A stretch of DNA of 64,000 bases from Aradus depressus (GCA_963662175.1 OY759214.1:80798037-80862036), one strand, 5' to 3'. Shown: positions 45,001-47,220, counted from the stretch's first letter. The notes: generated from the sequence alone by a model not told the origin. Numbers and translations: made by a program.

Positions 45001-45663
45001 GCTGTTACAACTTGAAAAGTTCACCGCGATGTGCTTGCTACTTCTTCCTTTTGTCACCGAAGTTGATAAATCCAAGTATAAAAAATTATTTTATTTTCTT
45101 AGTTCTCACAATAATCTTCTAGTCCGTGCCCTCCATTTTGCCATACTTCCCCAATGACGGCTTAAGCGTCAATGCTATTTTTTATACAGTTGTAAATATC
45201 TATTTGTAAAATAAAAATAAAAAATATAATCTTGCTTTAAAAAATCAAAAATATTATGATTTTCATTTTCAGCCAGGAGTTAACAAATACTAAGTGAAAG
45301 TTCAACAGGTTCACATTCCGAACTGTCCCTTCTCCAGCTCTGGGGGGTCCCTTTTCCCTTTCCCTGTACAATAGTCTTAGAAGAATGGAATATAAGGAAA
45401 AATCCGAATCTAAGCTTACATTTAATGTCCTCAAACAGTAGGTTTTAAGTTGCCAACATGTTCTGTTGCAGATTCGACTAGAGGGGGCTCGGCTCCTGTT
45501 CCCTGGACTGCGAACAGCGCACAGCAAGCCGCGAGCCCCCGGACCTCCACCCCCTGCCTTCAAGGAGATCTATCAACTGTGCTCCTGTCACAACGGGAAA
45601 CTGTTCCTGGCCCCAGGGGACGGCCTCTGTGCCGCCGACAATGAGAGTATCCTATGTCGGTGA
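4421..45663 (+). CDS. Sgcd: Sarcoglycan gene, gamma/delta type (six coding exons, gene span)
   Basis: A muscle membrane glycoprotein of the dystrophin-associated sarcoglycan complex. It helps tie the cytoskeleton to the extracellular matrix and stabilises the sarcolemma. The joined exons give 284 codons: 165, 181, 120, 73, 124 and 192 nt, with junction phases 0, 1, 1, 2 and 0. Layout: residues 1-24 cytoplasmic, 25-50 membrane span, then an extracellular beta-rich region with family motifs DGMGN (56-60), LFSADxxEV (137-145), TPLVRA (168-173) and LESPTRSL (181-188), and four C-terminal cysteines (258, 260, 274, 283). Sequons are N100-IS, at the position of the vertebrate NVT site, and N278-ES. 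Insects carry a single gamma/delta-type gene, so the gamma versus delta label is nominal. An untranslated upstream exon may exist and is not seen. Introns are full of transposons. Confidence 0.95.
4632..5299. mobile_element. Degenerate pogo/Tigger-like element with repeated 'cgagttatagagg' units
   Basis: Many copies of a short motif (ttcgagttatagagg, ttcgacttatggagg) run through the segment, and the right end reads gaggttctactgta. Pogo/Tigger-type elements typically end CAGTAGAACCTC next to TA, which matches the right end on the minus strand. The left end has diverged. No transposase ORF remains. It lies in intron 1. Confidence 0.5.
5300..7140 (+). other. Intron 1, mostly unrecognised sequence
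   Basis: Contains a 73-codon ORF at 5481-5702 and a 104-codon ORF on the minus strand at 6292-6606. Neither resembles a family known to me and neither has convincing splice context. No known repeat of the window is evident. Confidence 0.4.
7145..7378 (+). repeat. 36-bp tandem repeat, about 6 copies
   Basis: The unit 'caaactgaactaataactg' plus 'aatgccttctaatg' recurs at exact 36-nt spacing (cores at 7169, 7205, 7241, 7277, 7313), with a partly duplicated last unit. Intronic minisatellite. Confidence 0.85.
7488..7877. mobile_element. MITE-like element with terminal inverted repeats
   Basis: The left end ctcggaggtaaactgcacta is mirrored by tagtgcagtttacctccgag at the right end. About 390 bp, with an additional ggtaaactgcactaa copy inside near 7624. 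A short ORF (7721-7918) runs through the right end and is not recognised as a transposase. Flanked by TA-rich DNA. Confidence 0.75.
7878..9560. other. Intron 1, low-complexity and unrecognised DNA
   Basis: Holds an AT repeat at about 8528-8553, a TTAAATATTAAT-rich stretch near 8755-8830 and G-rich runs near 9121-9180. No gene or well-bounded repeat was recognised. Confidence 0.45.
9577..9782. repeat. Inverted repeat, about 63-bp arms
   Basis: atgatacaattgg at 9577 returns as ccaattgtatcat ending at 9782; gaatctagcgctcaacaact in the left arm is matched by agttgttgagcgctagattc in the right. The loop is about 80 nt and AT-rich. The outer block (aatatttacaatcggtaat) recurs at 40268 and 62990 as what looks like a retroelement 3' end. 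Confidence 0.7.
10233..10252 (+). repeat. Poly-C homopolymer (20 nt)
   Basis: An uninterrupted C run inside a GC-richer block. The flanking sequence 10060-10200 is the reverse complement of the block at 22270-22380, so the tract belongs to an interspersed repeat. Confidence 0.85.
10461..10750 (-). mobile_element. tRNA-derived SINE, minus strand
   Basis: In reverse orientation: (TTAG)n tail end at 10461, tail module (actaccagagcgc), middle module (cgtcccatccgaagg), B box and the shortened head ggcgccctc at 10741-10750. Most of the A-box region is missing. Confidence 0.8.
10760..11448. other. Intron 1, no feature recognised except a partial 'acttcccca'-family end
   Basis: The segment 10840-10925 (gggagtggaaagttaattga, ggaagtacatcgacagtgat) matches the 3' end of the 'acttcccca' family. 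The 88-codon minus ORF at 11010-11276 is not recognised. Confidence 0.45.
11449..11692 (+). mobile_element. tRNA-derived SINE, 5'-truncated
   Basis: Lacks the tRNA-like head. Starts in the tttatattatctggg spacer, keeps the middle module (tccttcggatgggga) and the tail module, and ends cataataactaacta. Confidence 0.8.
11898..12088. mobile_element. Small foldback Penelope-like remnant with a decayed hammerhead
   Basis: Arms share taatattgtctaattccac and its inverted partner gaagaattagacaatat, extending out to acaaagaacttgtat against caaattctttgt. Inside, 11996-12022 (+) reads CTGGTAA, ATGATGTAAGCC, GAAACTGG: a hammerhead-like order with a damaged CTGATGA box. Confidence 0.5.
12122..12749 (+). 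pseudogene. LINE 3' end, reverse-transcriptase C-terminal fragment
   Basis: The frame 12122-12460 includes [13 protein letters not shown], the H..C-type motif found near the C-terminus of non-LTR retrotransposon ORF2 proteins, followed by a stop and an AT-rich 3' tail up to about 12749. The rest of the element is absent, so it is a 5'-truncated copy in intron 1. The LINE clade cannot be fixed. Confidence 0.55.
12750..13974. other. End of intron 1, AT-rich, no feature
   Basis: Only short palindromes (for example around 13200-13245, caattgcattgcaattac) and A/T runs were seen. The last 20 nt before exon 2 (aaaaattgattttag) form the acceptor. Confidence 0.45.
13975..14155 (+). CDS. Sgcd: Sarcoglycan coding exon 2
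   Basis: Residues 56-115 plus the first base of codon 116. Begins [17 protein letters not shown] right after the membrane span, as in known gamma/delta-sarcoglycans (DGMGNLRI in the vertebrate protein). It covers what I recall as two separate exons in vertebrate SGCD (the KEI/SIRSKPG region and the SARNVTV region). N100-IS is a sequon at the conserved glycosylation position. Acceptor ttttag at 13974; donor TCTAG|gtaag at 14156; phase 0 in, phase 1 out. Confidence 0.95.
14241..14273 (-). ncRNA. Decayed hammerhead-like motif
   Basis: On the minus strand: CTAATGA (one change from CTGATGA), an ATT-GTAT-AAT hairpin, GAAA, then the palindromic ACCGGT followed by A. Preceded by the PLE-type flank tgtctattccacac. 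The core G is lost, so catalysis is unlikely. Confidence 0.45.
14560..14650 (-). repeat. Fragment of the 'acttcccca' repeat family, minus strand
   Basis: Contains the inverted internal unit: cgtgtcgatacattcattct, cggcagttattagaggtttt. The hammerhead foldback at 14663-14897 sits beside it, and the family resumes at 14970-15135. Confidence 0.55.
14729..14764 (-). ncRNA. Hammerhead-like motif, damaged core
   Basis: Minus strand: CTGAACA (G lost from CTGANGA), stem II GGTA-GCAA-TACC, GAAA, then ATACTC. The changes relative to its partner at 14795 hit the core and stem III, so it is predicted inactive. Confidence 0.55.
14795..14832 (+). ncRNA. Hammerhead ribozyme motif, intact core
   Basis: Stem I GTGG (14795-14798) pairs with CCAT (14829-14832). 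CTGAAGA is at 14799-14805, stem II is GGTA-GCAA-TACC, GAAA is at 14819-14822, the palindromic GTAC at 14823-14826 follows, then T and the predicted cleavage after C14828. Every core base is present. It is in the sense of sarcoglycan transcription, but the palindromic arm could pair with it and compete. Confidence 0.7.
14970..15135 (-). repeat. Copy of the 'acttcccca' repeat family, minus strand
   Basis: Read in reverse it begins near tatacgaagtatagggaaag and continues taatcggtcaaaaattc, catgttttccg, gattccaaatatg, the same order as the head of the copy at 50645. AT-rich and non-coding. Confidence 0.65.
15166..15392 (+). mobile_element. tRNA-derived SINE with internal deletion
   Basis: Intact tRNA-like head (gccggtagctcagtggtatg, B box gggttcgaaaccc), then a shortened middle (ccgtccttcggaaaa) missing the gatgggacgttaag part, then the tail module ending cacaataactaatta. 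Confidence 0.8.
15393..15756 (+). other. Intron 2, GC-richer unrecognised block
   Basis: The segment 15414-15660 is clearly richer in C (a 70-codon ORF at 15414-15626) than its surroundings. No domain, splice pair or family could be recognised. Confidence 0.4.
15757..16430. repeat. Head-to-head pair of 'acttcccca'-family repeats
   Basis: The + oriented head (acttccccagctttacgaag, 15757-15880) is followed by the family's 3' part in reverse and by a second head on the minus strand (16230-16380). The outer ends are therefore inverted copies. No coding potential. Confidence 0.6.
16546..16741 (+). mobile_element. tRNA-derived SINE, 5'-truncated
   Basis: Starts inside the middle module (gtgcctgtacgatgccag), contains gtagagtcgggctcatgt and ends cataataactaactaacc. 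The tail is a TAAC repeat. Confidence 0.8.
16787..16826 (-). ncRNA. Hammerhead ribozyme, complete type I consensus
   Basis: Minus strand: stem I CCAC, core CTGAAGA, T, stem II GTCAG-TTTA-CTGAC (5 pairs), GAAA, palindromic CTAG, T, cleavage C, then GTGG, which pairs with CCAC. All core positions and three helices are satisfied. Stem III (ACTAGT) is self-complementary, as expected for a dimeric form. This is the best-formed ribozyme motif in the window. Confidence 0.8.
17081..17106 (+). repeat. Poly-C homopolymer (26 nt)
   Basis: An uninterrupted C run directly beside the right arm of the foldback at 16742-17148. Length in the assembly may be unreliable. Confidence 0.85.
17225..17400 (+). repeat. 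3' end of the 'acttcccca' repeat family
   Basis: Reads aactgcgcatgtgatgaatg, then gttttggagggcgagcgaaa, then gctgaggaagtaaattgctg and gtgattcatcg, matching the end of the copies at 3806 and 50645. Confidence 0.6.
17401..18589 (+). other. Intron 2, no certain feature
   Basis: Contains a short ATG frame at 17668-17767 ending at a GT donor-like site (see findings), a 70-codon ORF at 17811-18023 that is not recognised, and AT-rich filler from 18150. Confidence 0.4.
18590..18780 (+). repeat. 3' part of an 'acttcccca'-family repeat
   Basis: Contains aactgccgatgtaacg, gatttaggagcccctaaaag, tttggagggggagcgaaaaa and ctggggaaatacattcat in the family order. Confidence 0.6.
18781..19330 (+). other. Intron 2, unrecognised with GC-richer ORFs
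   Basis: Two overlapping frames (18812-19054, 80 codons; 18856-19062, 68 codons) lie in a GC-richer block that looks like old coding sequence, probably a retroelement fragment. No motif allows a name. Confidence 0.35.
19335..19535 (+). repeat. 32/36-bp tandem repeat, about 6 copies
   Basis: The unit 'ttctcaatacaaacgatata' + 'atatgtcaacta' repeats, with some copies carrying an extra four bases (acta). A degenerate single copy (tatcgtttatattgagaaat) lies in inverse orientation at 19720-19740. Confidence 0.85.
19618..19840. repeat. Inverted repeat, about 80-bp arms
   Basis: ccctcccgtcgatcctttta and ctgatatagagaaaccccat in the left arm are matched in reverse by the right arm, which ends aaggaccgacgggatggtca. 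A third copy of the same sequence lies at 41414-41500, so this is an interspersed element. Confidence 0.7.
19841..20929. other. Intron 2, no feature recognised
   Basis: AT-rich with A-runs. The block 20705-20990 has a longer minus frame (95 codons) and a plus frame (61 codons), both without recognisable motif. Confidence 0.4.
20935..21000. repeat. Inverted copy of the block at 22203-22275
   Basis: cagaacatttacaaatattt and gagtttaaacataaacacaa recur in reverse at 22210-22270. The two copies bracket the TIR/SINE element and the LINE fragment that lie between. Confidence 0.6.
21027..21402. mobile_element. Short TIR element with a nested SINE
   Basis: acaactaaagtatgggttta (about 21030) and its reverse complement (about 21380-21400) form inverted ends of about 28 bp. 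The interior is almost entirely a TA repeat plus the SINE at 21104-21345, so the SINE probably inserted into a small MITE. Confidence 0.6.
21104..21345 (-). mobile_element. tRNA-derived SINE, minus strand, 5'-truncated
   Basis: Starts ggttaggttaggtttta (the tail), then the tail module, then the middle module (cgtcccatccgaaggacggc), stopping in the aagtttattttacc spacer. It lacks the tRNA-like head. The tail is a TTAGG-type repeat. Confidence 0.85.
21420..22190 (-). pseudogene. Internally deleted LINE (ORF1 end, endonuclease start, 3' UTR)
   Basis: Read on the minus strand: from about 22190 an ORF1-like stretch in shifting frames; then around 21720-21500 the start of an apurinic-type endonuclease with the QETN motif (VCLQETNF) and [14 protein letters not shown]; then directly a 3' UTR (about 21490-21420) that matches the 3' UTR of the copy at 30160-30512. 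Reverse transcriptase is missing, so a large internal deletion has occurred. The 64-codon frame at 21828-22022 is part of the ORF1 debris. Confidence 0.6.
22203..22380. repeat. Interspersed repeat, partner of 10060-10200 and 20935
   Basis: The block 22270-22380 (gggtctcgagttgaagggct and following) is the reverse complement of 10060-10170. Probably a retroelement end. Confidence 0.5.
22381..22765. other. Intron 2, AT-rich, partial retroelement end
   Basis: The segment near 22510-22545 (cgtattaccaattgtaaata) matches the retroelement 3' ends at 9545, 40265 and 62975. Nothing else was recognised. Confidence 0.4.
22779..23124 (+). mobile_element. tRNA-derived SINE, full length, with target-site duplication
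   Basis: The cleanest copy. A box TAGCTCAGTGG at 22790-22800, B box GGTTCGTAGCC at 22834-22844, then the spacer, the middle module (tccttcggatgggacgttaa), the tail module and the tail aacctaacctaacc. Flanked by the 13-bp duplication tattattataacc (22766-22778 and 23125-23137), showing target-primed insertion. The middle part resembles the deeply conserved Nin-DC-type SINE domain; that naming is from memory. Confidence 0.92.
23580..23935 (+). repeat. Copy of the 'acttcccca' repeat family
   Basis: Starts at the gattt/aaaatgaaaaaa head, then gataactccacaacatagaa, then cagccaaatcagtcaaaggg and a second internal unit (aaatgccgatgtaatg). The end is replaced by the foldback at 23960. Confidence 0.6.
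23960..24462. mobile_element. Foldback element carrying three TGACGTCA sites
   Basis: The left arm (cctttgtgacgtcacgcagc, cccagcgctaaccact, tcaatgtacttccccagaag) is repeated inverted in the right arm (ttctggggaagtacattga, agtggttagcgctggg, gagtgacgtc). Arms are about 200 bp. Perfect TGACGTCA palindromes, the CREB/ATF consensus, are at 23971, 24080 and 24329, and the fourth is mutated (24444). No transposase. Confidence 0.7.
24598..24811 (+). mobile_element. tRNA-derived SINE, 5'-truncated
   Basis: Starts ggacgttaaacgatggtccc, followed by the tail module ttagcggtag-type block and catgtgtcaaaataactaac. The head is missing. Confidence 0.75.
25130..25460 (-). repeat. Copy of the 'acttcccca' repeat family, minus strand
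   Basis: Begins gtgaatcacctgcaatgtac and ttccccagtacgaacaatca, then the internal units in reverse (aatttcgtgtcgatacatca, gcagttataagggttt). Confidence 0.6.
25461..26285. other. Intron 2, unrecognised
   Basis: AT-rich to 25940, then a GC-richer part (25960-26280). Two short frames exist, including a 47-codon ATGGCGG frame at 26221-26364 (see findings). Confidence 0.4.
26286..27101. mobile_element. Possible DNA element with about 30-bp inverted ends
   Basis: cgtcggtgaaaccagaaaaa (26286) and its inverted copy tttttttggtttcaccgacg (27082-27101) bound an 816-bp segment. The interior has repeated 'acacatttttc' motifs and a 78-codon minus frame (26820-27056) that is unrecognised. No transposase motif. 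Confidence 0.45.
27192..27211 (+). repeat. (CA)n microsatellite
   Basis: Ten CA units followed by cataca repeats. Confidence 0.9.
27449..27560 (-). mobile_element. tRNA-derived SINE fragment, minus strand
   Basis: Only the tail module is present: cctactaccactgccctcgc, ggtgggcatgagcccgactc and the following cctaaatgttgcctaccc. Confidence 0.7.
27561..28577. other. Intron 2, weak dispersed 'gcaaaacctg' repeats
   Basis: Between about 27930 and 28080 the phrase tgcaaaacctg(c/t)t recurs four or five times at irregular spacing. The outer blocks (gggtttgcatctgggtgact at 28278) mirror the block near 27790 (agtcacccagatgcaaaccc), so this is a foldback of about 500 bp (27790-28297). Confidence 0.5.
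28618..28655 (-). ncRNA. Hammerhead ribozyme motif, intact core
   Basis: Minus strand: TGG stem I, CTGAGGA (N is G), stem II GGTA-GAAA-TACC, GAAA, palindromic GTAC, T, cleavage C, then CCA closing stem I. The core is complete. Confidence 0.68.
29217..29254 (+). ncRNA. Hammerhead ribozyme motif, intact core
   Basis: Mirror of 28618-28655: TGG (29218-29220), CTGAGGA (29221-29227), stem II GGT-AGAAAC-ACC (one pair lost), GAAA at 29241, GTAC, T, C at 29250, CCA. In sense orientation with the sarcoglycan transcript. Confidence 0.65.
29463..29552 (-). mobile_element. tRNA-derived SINE fragment, minus strand
   Basis: A piece of the middle module: acctgacgtcgtacaggccc, then gcaatccgaagccgtgctca, then the aaggttttttcaact spacer. 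Confidence 0.6.
29870..30110. repeat. 'acttcccca'-family head and tail fused
   Basis: ttccccagggatatgaagta, then atcggtcagaaattcgatgt (head), directly followed by the reverse-oriented end (ccggctatgtacttccccag, tcctccaaaaccaatcg). Internal units are deleted. Confidence 0.55.
30160..30512 (-). pseudogene. LINE 3' end with RNase H C-terminal fragment
   Basis: On the minus strand the frame reads [17 protein letters not shown], then LTHSYLL, then [13 protein letters not shown], a stretch seen at the C-terminus of RNase H-bearing LINE ORF2 proteins (I/jockey group). It ends near 30224 and is followed by a 3' UTR identical in plan to that at 21420-21490. 5'-truncated copy in intron 2. Confidence 0.65.
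30562..30785 (+). other. Unassigned open frame with acceptor-like start
   Basis: A frame open from 30480 to the stop at 30785. A typical acceptor (acccatttcag) precedes 30562, and the part from there begins [13 protein letters not shown] and ends [10 protein letters not shown]. Codon use is AT-rich but not low complexity. I do not recognise it. It could be debris of a mobile element or virus-like DNA, or an orphan exon. Confidence 0.2.
31065..31184 (+). CDS. Sgcd: Sarcoglycan coding exon 3
   Basis: Completes codon 116 and encodes 117-155 plus the first base of 156. Contains [20 protein letters not shown], matching the family's FEVKTVSGKLLFSADNNEV region in the extracellular beta-rich part. 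Acceptor gatcag ending at 31064; donor TCTG|gtaagt at 31185; phase 1 both sides. Follows a 16.9-kb intron. Confidence 0.95.
31390..31700 (-). pseudogene. Jockey-type LINE reverse-transcriptase C-terminal fragment
   Basis: Minus strand: [18 protein letters not shown] and, after a frameshift near 31620, [20 protein letters not shown], both typical of the thumb/C-terminal region of jockey-clade ORF2. At least one frameshift. A short related piece lies at 45010-45170. Confidence 0.65.
31750..31803 (+). repeat. 21-bp tandem repeat, about 3 copies
   Basis: The unit 'tcttagtgacacrtctagtag' repeats; the last copy is incomplete. Confidence 0.7.
32160..32415. mobile_element. MITE-like element, relative of 40457-40672
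   Basis: The ends ctttcttataccaaccact and gtggttggtataagaaaat are inverted; the interior has a gagaagggggaagaggaggg block. A second copy at 40457-40672 has the same plan. Confidence 0.6.
32428..33897 (-). pseudogene. RTE-type LINE, 5'-truncated and frameshifted
   Basis: Minus strand, in intron 3. Reverse-transcriptase landmarks in order: [10 protein letters not shown] (about 33870), [25 protein letters not shown]-like [13 protein letters not shown] (33590), [11 protein letters not shown] (33510), [15 protein letters not shown] (33320), [11 protein letters not shown] (33200), FKYLGAVI; then the C-terminal RWLGHLQRM and [14 protein letters not shown] near 32600. The active-site box is YVDD. 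Frames break near 33785, 33400 and 32935, with an in-frame TAA at 33672-33674. The 3' end is followed by an ACTTT-type simple repeat (32428-32448), as RTE tails are. Closest in style to RTE 'endonuclease-reverse transcriptase' proteins. Confidence 0.85.
34147..34219 (+). CDS. Sgcd: Sarcoglycan coding exon 4
   Basis: Completes codon 156 and encodes 157-179 plus two bases of 180. Contains [16 protein letters not shown], matching the family's SVETPLVRADPFQDL. Acceptor gttacag ending at 34146; donor CTCAG|gtaagc at 34220; phase 1 in, 2 out. The 73-nt size agrees with the same vertebrate exon as I remember it. Confidence 0.95.
34450..34560. repeat. Fragment of the foldback interior seen at 54400-54740
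   Basis: ttttttcagcccccacgggg and ccctcctgtacagtctt with aaaatatggaaaacattaaa match both arms of the foldback at 54260-54880. Confidence 0.55.
34561..35152. repeat. Retroelement 3' end, copy shared with 60235-60540
   Basis: caaaaattattttattgtta, aaaagtcagcc and gatattcgtcaactgaataa (34610-34870) recur at 60240-60500. An old interspersed repeat without coding. Confidence 0.55.
35164..35446 (-). mobile_element. tRNA-derived SINE, minus strand, with 11-bp duplication
   Basis: The TTAG-repeat tail is on the left and the head (gagctaccgtggccctc) on the right. Flanked by aacgttatgtt on both sides (35153-35163 and 35447-35457). A few internal deletions in the middle/tail junction. Confidence 0.88.
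35458..36660. other. Intron 4, unrecognised
   Basis: A GC-richer stretch at 36150-36370 includes a 72-codon frame (36210-36428) with no known motif. A possible decayed hammerhead starts at 36424. Confidence 0.4.
36661..37005 (-). mobile_element. tRNA-derived SINE, full length, minus strand
   Basis: The tail ggttaggttaggttttt is on the left; the complete middle and tail modules follow, and the head gctaccggcgccctc is on the right. Flanks ttcgctgcagta (to 36660) and ttcgttgcagta (from 37009) are a near-perfect target duplication. Confidence 0.92.
37006..37950. other. Intron 4, AT-rich
   Basis: A T-rich/CT run at 37348-37400; otherwise no recognised feature. Confidence 0.4.
37955..38030 (-). 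mobile_element. Penelope-like remnant with hammerhead
   Basis: Minus strand hammerhead at 37994-38025: CTGACGA, a GGTGTAATGCC hairpin, GAAA. Preceded on the + strand by the family flank attgtctattccgcaagaaa. The core boxes are intact, but the sequence after GAAA (CTGAAAC) is not palindromic, so stem III is damaged. Confidence 0.5.
38180..38490 (-). mobile_element. tRNA-derived SINE, minus strand
   Basis: Tail and middle modules are complete with many point changes; the head stops at the anticodon-like region (gagctcagtaagcaagcatt). An older copy. Confidence 0.82.
38600..38830 (+). pseudogene. Possible LINE C-terminal fragment
   Basis: Broken frames resemble the basic K-P-x-K-R-x-R-K...W tail of LINE ORF2 proteins followed by a Trp-rich stretch. 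Weak evidence only. Confidence 0.25.
38932..39228 (+). mobile_element. tRNA-derived SINE, internally shortened
   Basis: Head gagggcgccggtagctcagt, B box cagggttcgaaacacaac, a deleted part of the middle module (only ccgtccttgga remains), then the tail to catgagtcatgattactaaa. Confidence 0.82.
39310..39830 (+). repeat. 'acttcccca'-family repeat, nearly full
   Basis: Head ataggggaagttatataatc, cggaatttcatgttatccga, a couple of internal units, and the end gggtaatggtgattcaccat. Internally diverged. Confidence 0.6.
39831..40254. other. Intron 4, unrecognised
   Basis: The block 39982-40182 is open on both strands (66 and 124 codons overlapping), which usually marks decayed repeat coding. No family recognised. 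Confidence 0.35.
40255..40456. repeat. Retroelement 3' end (aatatttacaatcggtaa type)
   Basis: gaatatttacaatcggtaaa and cataagtatatttgttgata match 9540-9590 and, inverted, 62945-63000. Confidence 0.55.
40457..40672. mobile_element. MITE with about 45-bp terminal inverted repeats
   Basis: atgtggccattacaggactt and tcttatacgaaccacgctta at the left are mirrored at the right (taagcgtgggtggtataaga, aagtcctgtaatggccacat). About 216 bp, no ORF. A relative lies at 32160-32415. Confidence 0.8.
41085..41815. repeat. Mirrored array of degenerate 'acagtaa' units
   Basis: Between 41100 and 41390 the motif (g)cacagtaa(a) recurs about every 25-35 nt; between 41520 and 41815 the reverse complement (ttactgtg) recurs with similar spacing. 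The centre (41414-41500) is a copy of the 19618-19840 element arm. Confidence 0.55.
41816..42314. other. Intron 4, unrecognised
   Basis: AT-rich, with a short GC-richer patch at 42180-42260. Nothing recognised. Confidence 0.4.
42316..42895 (+). mobile_element. tRNA-derived SINE split by a LINE insertion
   Basis: The head part at 42316-42427 (gctgatagctcagag, gcgcacgccatca) and the middle part at 42828-42895 (aaccttcgaatgggacgtta, ggtcccgagcctgtgg) are adjacent in intact copies. The 400 nt between them is a LINE 3' end, so the LINE landed in the SINE. Confidence 0.75.
42428..42827 (-). pseudogene. Jockey-type LINE 3' end inserted in a SINE
   Basis: Minus frame 42610-42807 includes [19 protein letters not shown] and [12 protein letters not shown], the C-terminal signature 'HPNPL...RRLKRxWPRDL' of jockey-clade ORF2. 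The poly-T/AT stretch on the left (42450-42550) is its 3' tail. Confidence 0.7.
43320..43740 (-). pseudogene. Jockey-type LINE 3' end
   Basis: Minus frame 43471-43737: [46 protein letters not shown], then a stop and an AT-rich 3' UTR ending in the T run at 43321. It is open for 88 codons and so relatively young; it is 5'-truncated. Confidence 0.75.
43741..44366. other. End of intron 4, AT-rich
   Basis: No feature recognised. The acceptor of exon 5 (atgttgcag) ends at 44366. Confidence 0.45.
44367..44490 (+). CDS. Sgcd: Sarcoglycan coding exon 5
   Basis: Completes codon 180 (Ser) and encodes 181-221. [20 protein letters not shown] is the strongest family signature ([18 protein letters not shown] in gamma/delta), followed by [20 protein letters not shown]. 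Donor GCC|gtaagt at 44491; phase 2 in, 0 out. Confidence 0.96.
44791..44822 (+). ncRNA. Decayed hammerhead-like motif
   Basis: CTGCCAA, a GGTGTACTGCC hairpin, GAAA, GTGG. The order is right but CTGANGA is damaged. Followed by the family flank tagacaatatttgattt. Intron 5. Confidence 0.35.
45010..45170 (+). pseudogene. Jockey-type LINE fragment
   Basis: The plus frame reads [19 protein letters not shown], nearly the same as the minus-strand fragment at 31390-31700. Surrounding frames are broken. It occupies most of the short intron 5. Confidence 0.55.
45472..45663 (+). CDS. Sgcd: Sarcoglycan last coding exon
   Basis: Residues 222-284 and TGA at 45661. [13 protein letters not shown] continues the beta-rich domain, a Pro-rich loop (241-249) follows, then [20 protein letters not shown] and [12 protein letters not shown]258 and C260, C274 and C283 correspond to the disulfide cluster that ends all gamma/delta-sarcoglycans. 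The protein ends one residue after the last Cys, as expected. Acceptor ctgttgcag ending at 45471. Confidence 0.96.
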   Translation: MRLEGARLLFPGLRTAHSKPRAPGPPPPAFKEIYQLCSCHNGKLFLAPGDGLCAADNESILCR

Positions 45664-46090
45664 AATCAGCGATAAAAATCTTTTAATTTTGGTCAGAAAA
45701 TAATTTTATTTTAGTTATATATGTTACATACTGAAATGGGGGTTTCTAACCGTTTCTTTCATTGAGCTAGATCTAGATACTCTATGATTGTGCTTAATGC
45801 TCATACTCAGTTCACTGCTTCTTATCTTCCTCATGCTAGGATCCATGCAGATCCTTGCCTTTCTCCACAATAGGCTCCTTGTCTTTTGTTCTCCCTTTTC
45901 ATCTTCTCACTCCCATCCTGATTATATCCTCTTCGATATCGTCCTGCCATCAGACCCTTGGCTTTCTCCTCCATCCCCTTCCGCCAGGGTCTTTGCTTTT
46001 ACTGGGAAGTTCAGTTCGTCTAAAAAAATATATAAGAAGTTTCAACAATAGGTTGTGTTACTTTGAAAAATAAAGCAATATTTTTTTAAT
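45664..46090 (+). other. Probable 3' UTR of the sarcoglycan gene
   Basis: Downstream of the stop, the first plain AATAAA hexamer seen is at 46069-46074. The segment 45800-46000 is an antisense LINE fragment, so the UTR would contain transposon sequence. The end point is a guess. Confidence 0.35.
45790..46010 (-). pseudogene. LINE ORF2 C-terminal fragment, antisense to the 3' UTR
   Basis: Minus strand, broken frames: WQDDIEEDI, RMGVRR, KDLHGS, matching the 'RW.DD...DL..MGV..W...A.DR' tail shared by RTE-like ORF2 and also seen at 32600. No other part of the element is present. Confidence 0.5.
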
Positions 46091-46091
46091 A

Positions 46092-46225
46092 TTGTCTATT
46101 TTACATTTTAATATATATATATATCGTGGGACTACTTTCGATATTGCTAACGTCTTCAGCCACGACTTAACAAATACTAAATGGATTTATTATATAGGTA
46201 TATTTTGTGAAATTGACAATATTTT
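46092..46225. mobile_element. Penelope-like foldback remnant with hammerhead
   Basis: attgtctattttacatt at the left and aaattgacaatattt at the right are inverted. The minus-strand hammerhead at 46126-46163 has GTGG, CTGAAGA, GTTA-GCAA-TATC (one mispair), GAAA, GTAG, T, C, CCAC. Core boxes are intact; stem III is no longer a perfect palindrome. Confidence 0.55.
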
Positions 46226-47159
46226 TTTTAAACAGTTTTTCTTAATTTTTAACCCCCGACGTAAAAGGAGGGGTGTTTTAAGCTTTTGTCTGTGTGTGTC
46301 TGTGGCATCGTAGCTCCAAGACGGCTTAACCTATTTCAAAGCGGTTTTTTTGTTTCAAAATCTGGTATTTGTGAGATGATTCTTAGCCATGTTTAGTGGA
46401 AATCGGGTATGCCGTTTCCAAGATATTCAGGTTTCATCAGAGCCTGTGTAAGGATCTCGGCCTCCATTACAGCTAGAGATTTGATGTTTGAGCTCAAATG
46501 CTTATAAGGCGAAGCCCCTCCCCCCTAAGCCCTTCAAGCCTCCCACCAATGTTTCAGTAAAAAAAATTGAGTGTTTTTTTTTTTTTTTTTTAATTTCATT
46601 TTAACTTTTGGTTTTAAACAATTATATTTTATTAAGTGTATCACAATATCTCTGCATAAAATGTTAAATATCATTGTGTTACTTTGATTTACTGCCTAAA
46701 AGAATGATAACATATATAGGTTCGTTTCCCGTGTGTCTATCGATAGACATAGTTCTTAAATAAAATTAAAGTTTAGATAATTTTCTGGAGGAAAATATTA
46801 AATTAAATTTATAATAATTATTCTTAATTAATTCTTTTAATTTTTCGTTATAACAAAACATAATCTTCCATTATTATTCAAGGCAACAAAAACATACTGC
46901 TTGTTGTTAAAAATACATTAAAACAAGTAAAAATTTTAGGAATCTCGAACATAGCTCTGGCCACTTTCTCGACTCCAGCAGGATATAAAGATTAAAAAGA
47001 CACACCTTAAAGTTATCATGCCTTGAGATAATCTGTCATAATAAACACATTTGTGAGACCGAAAGGGCGCGATAATGTGTTATTATAACCACTAATTTCA
47101 ATGAAAATAATATTTATAATTCACTCTTGCGTTGTGTAAGGAGATACTAAATTTATCAA
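46226..47159. other. Downstream DNA, unrecognised
   Basis: The 46255-46600 block has a 'gtctgtgtgtgtctgtggca' run and a T run at 46575-46592. No gene signal. Confidence 0.4.
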
Positions 47160-47220
47160 ATATATATTTTCCAGTTTTATCCGTCTCCTAATATATTTGT
47201 TGGTCTTTACAATCTAGCAA

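Noticed and set aside
45237..45563. 108-codon minus-strand ORF over the last sarcoglycan exon
   Set aside because: Shadow of the real exon on the opposite strand. Family motifs and splice sites are on the + strand.
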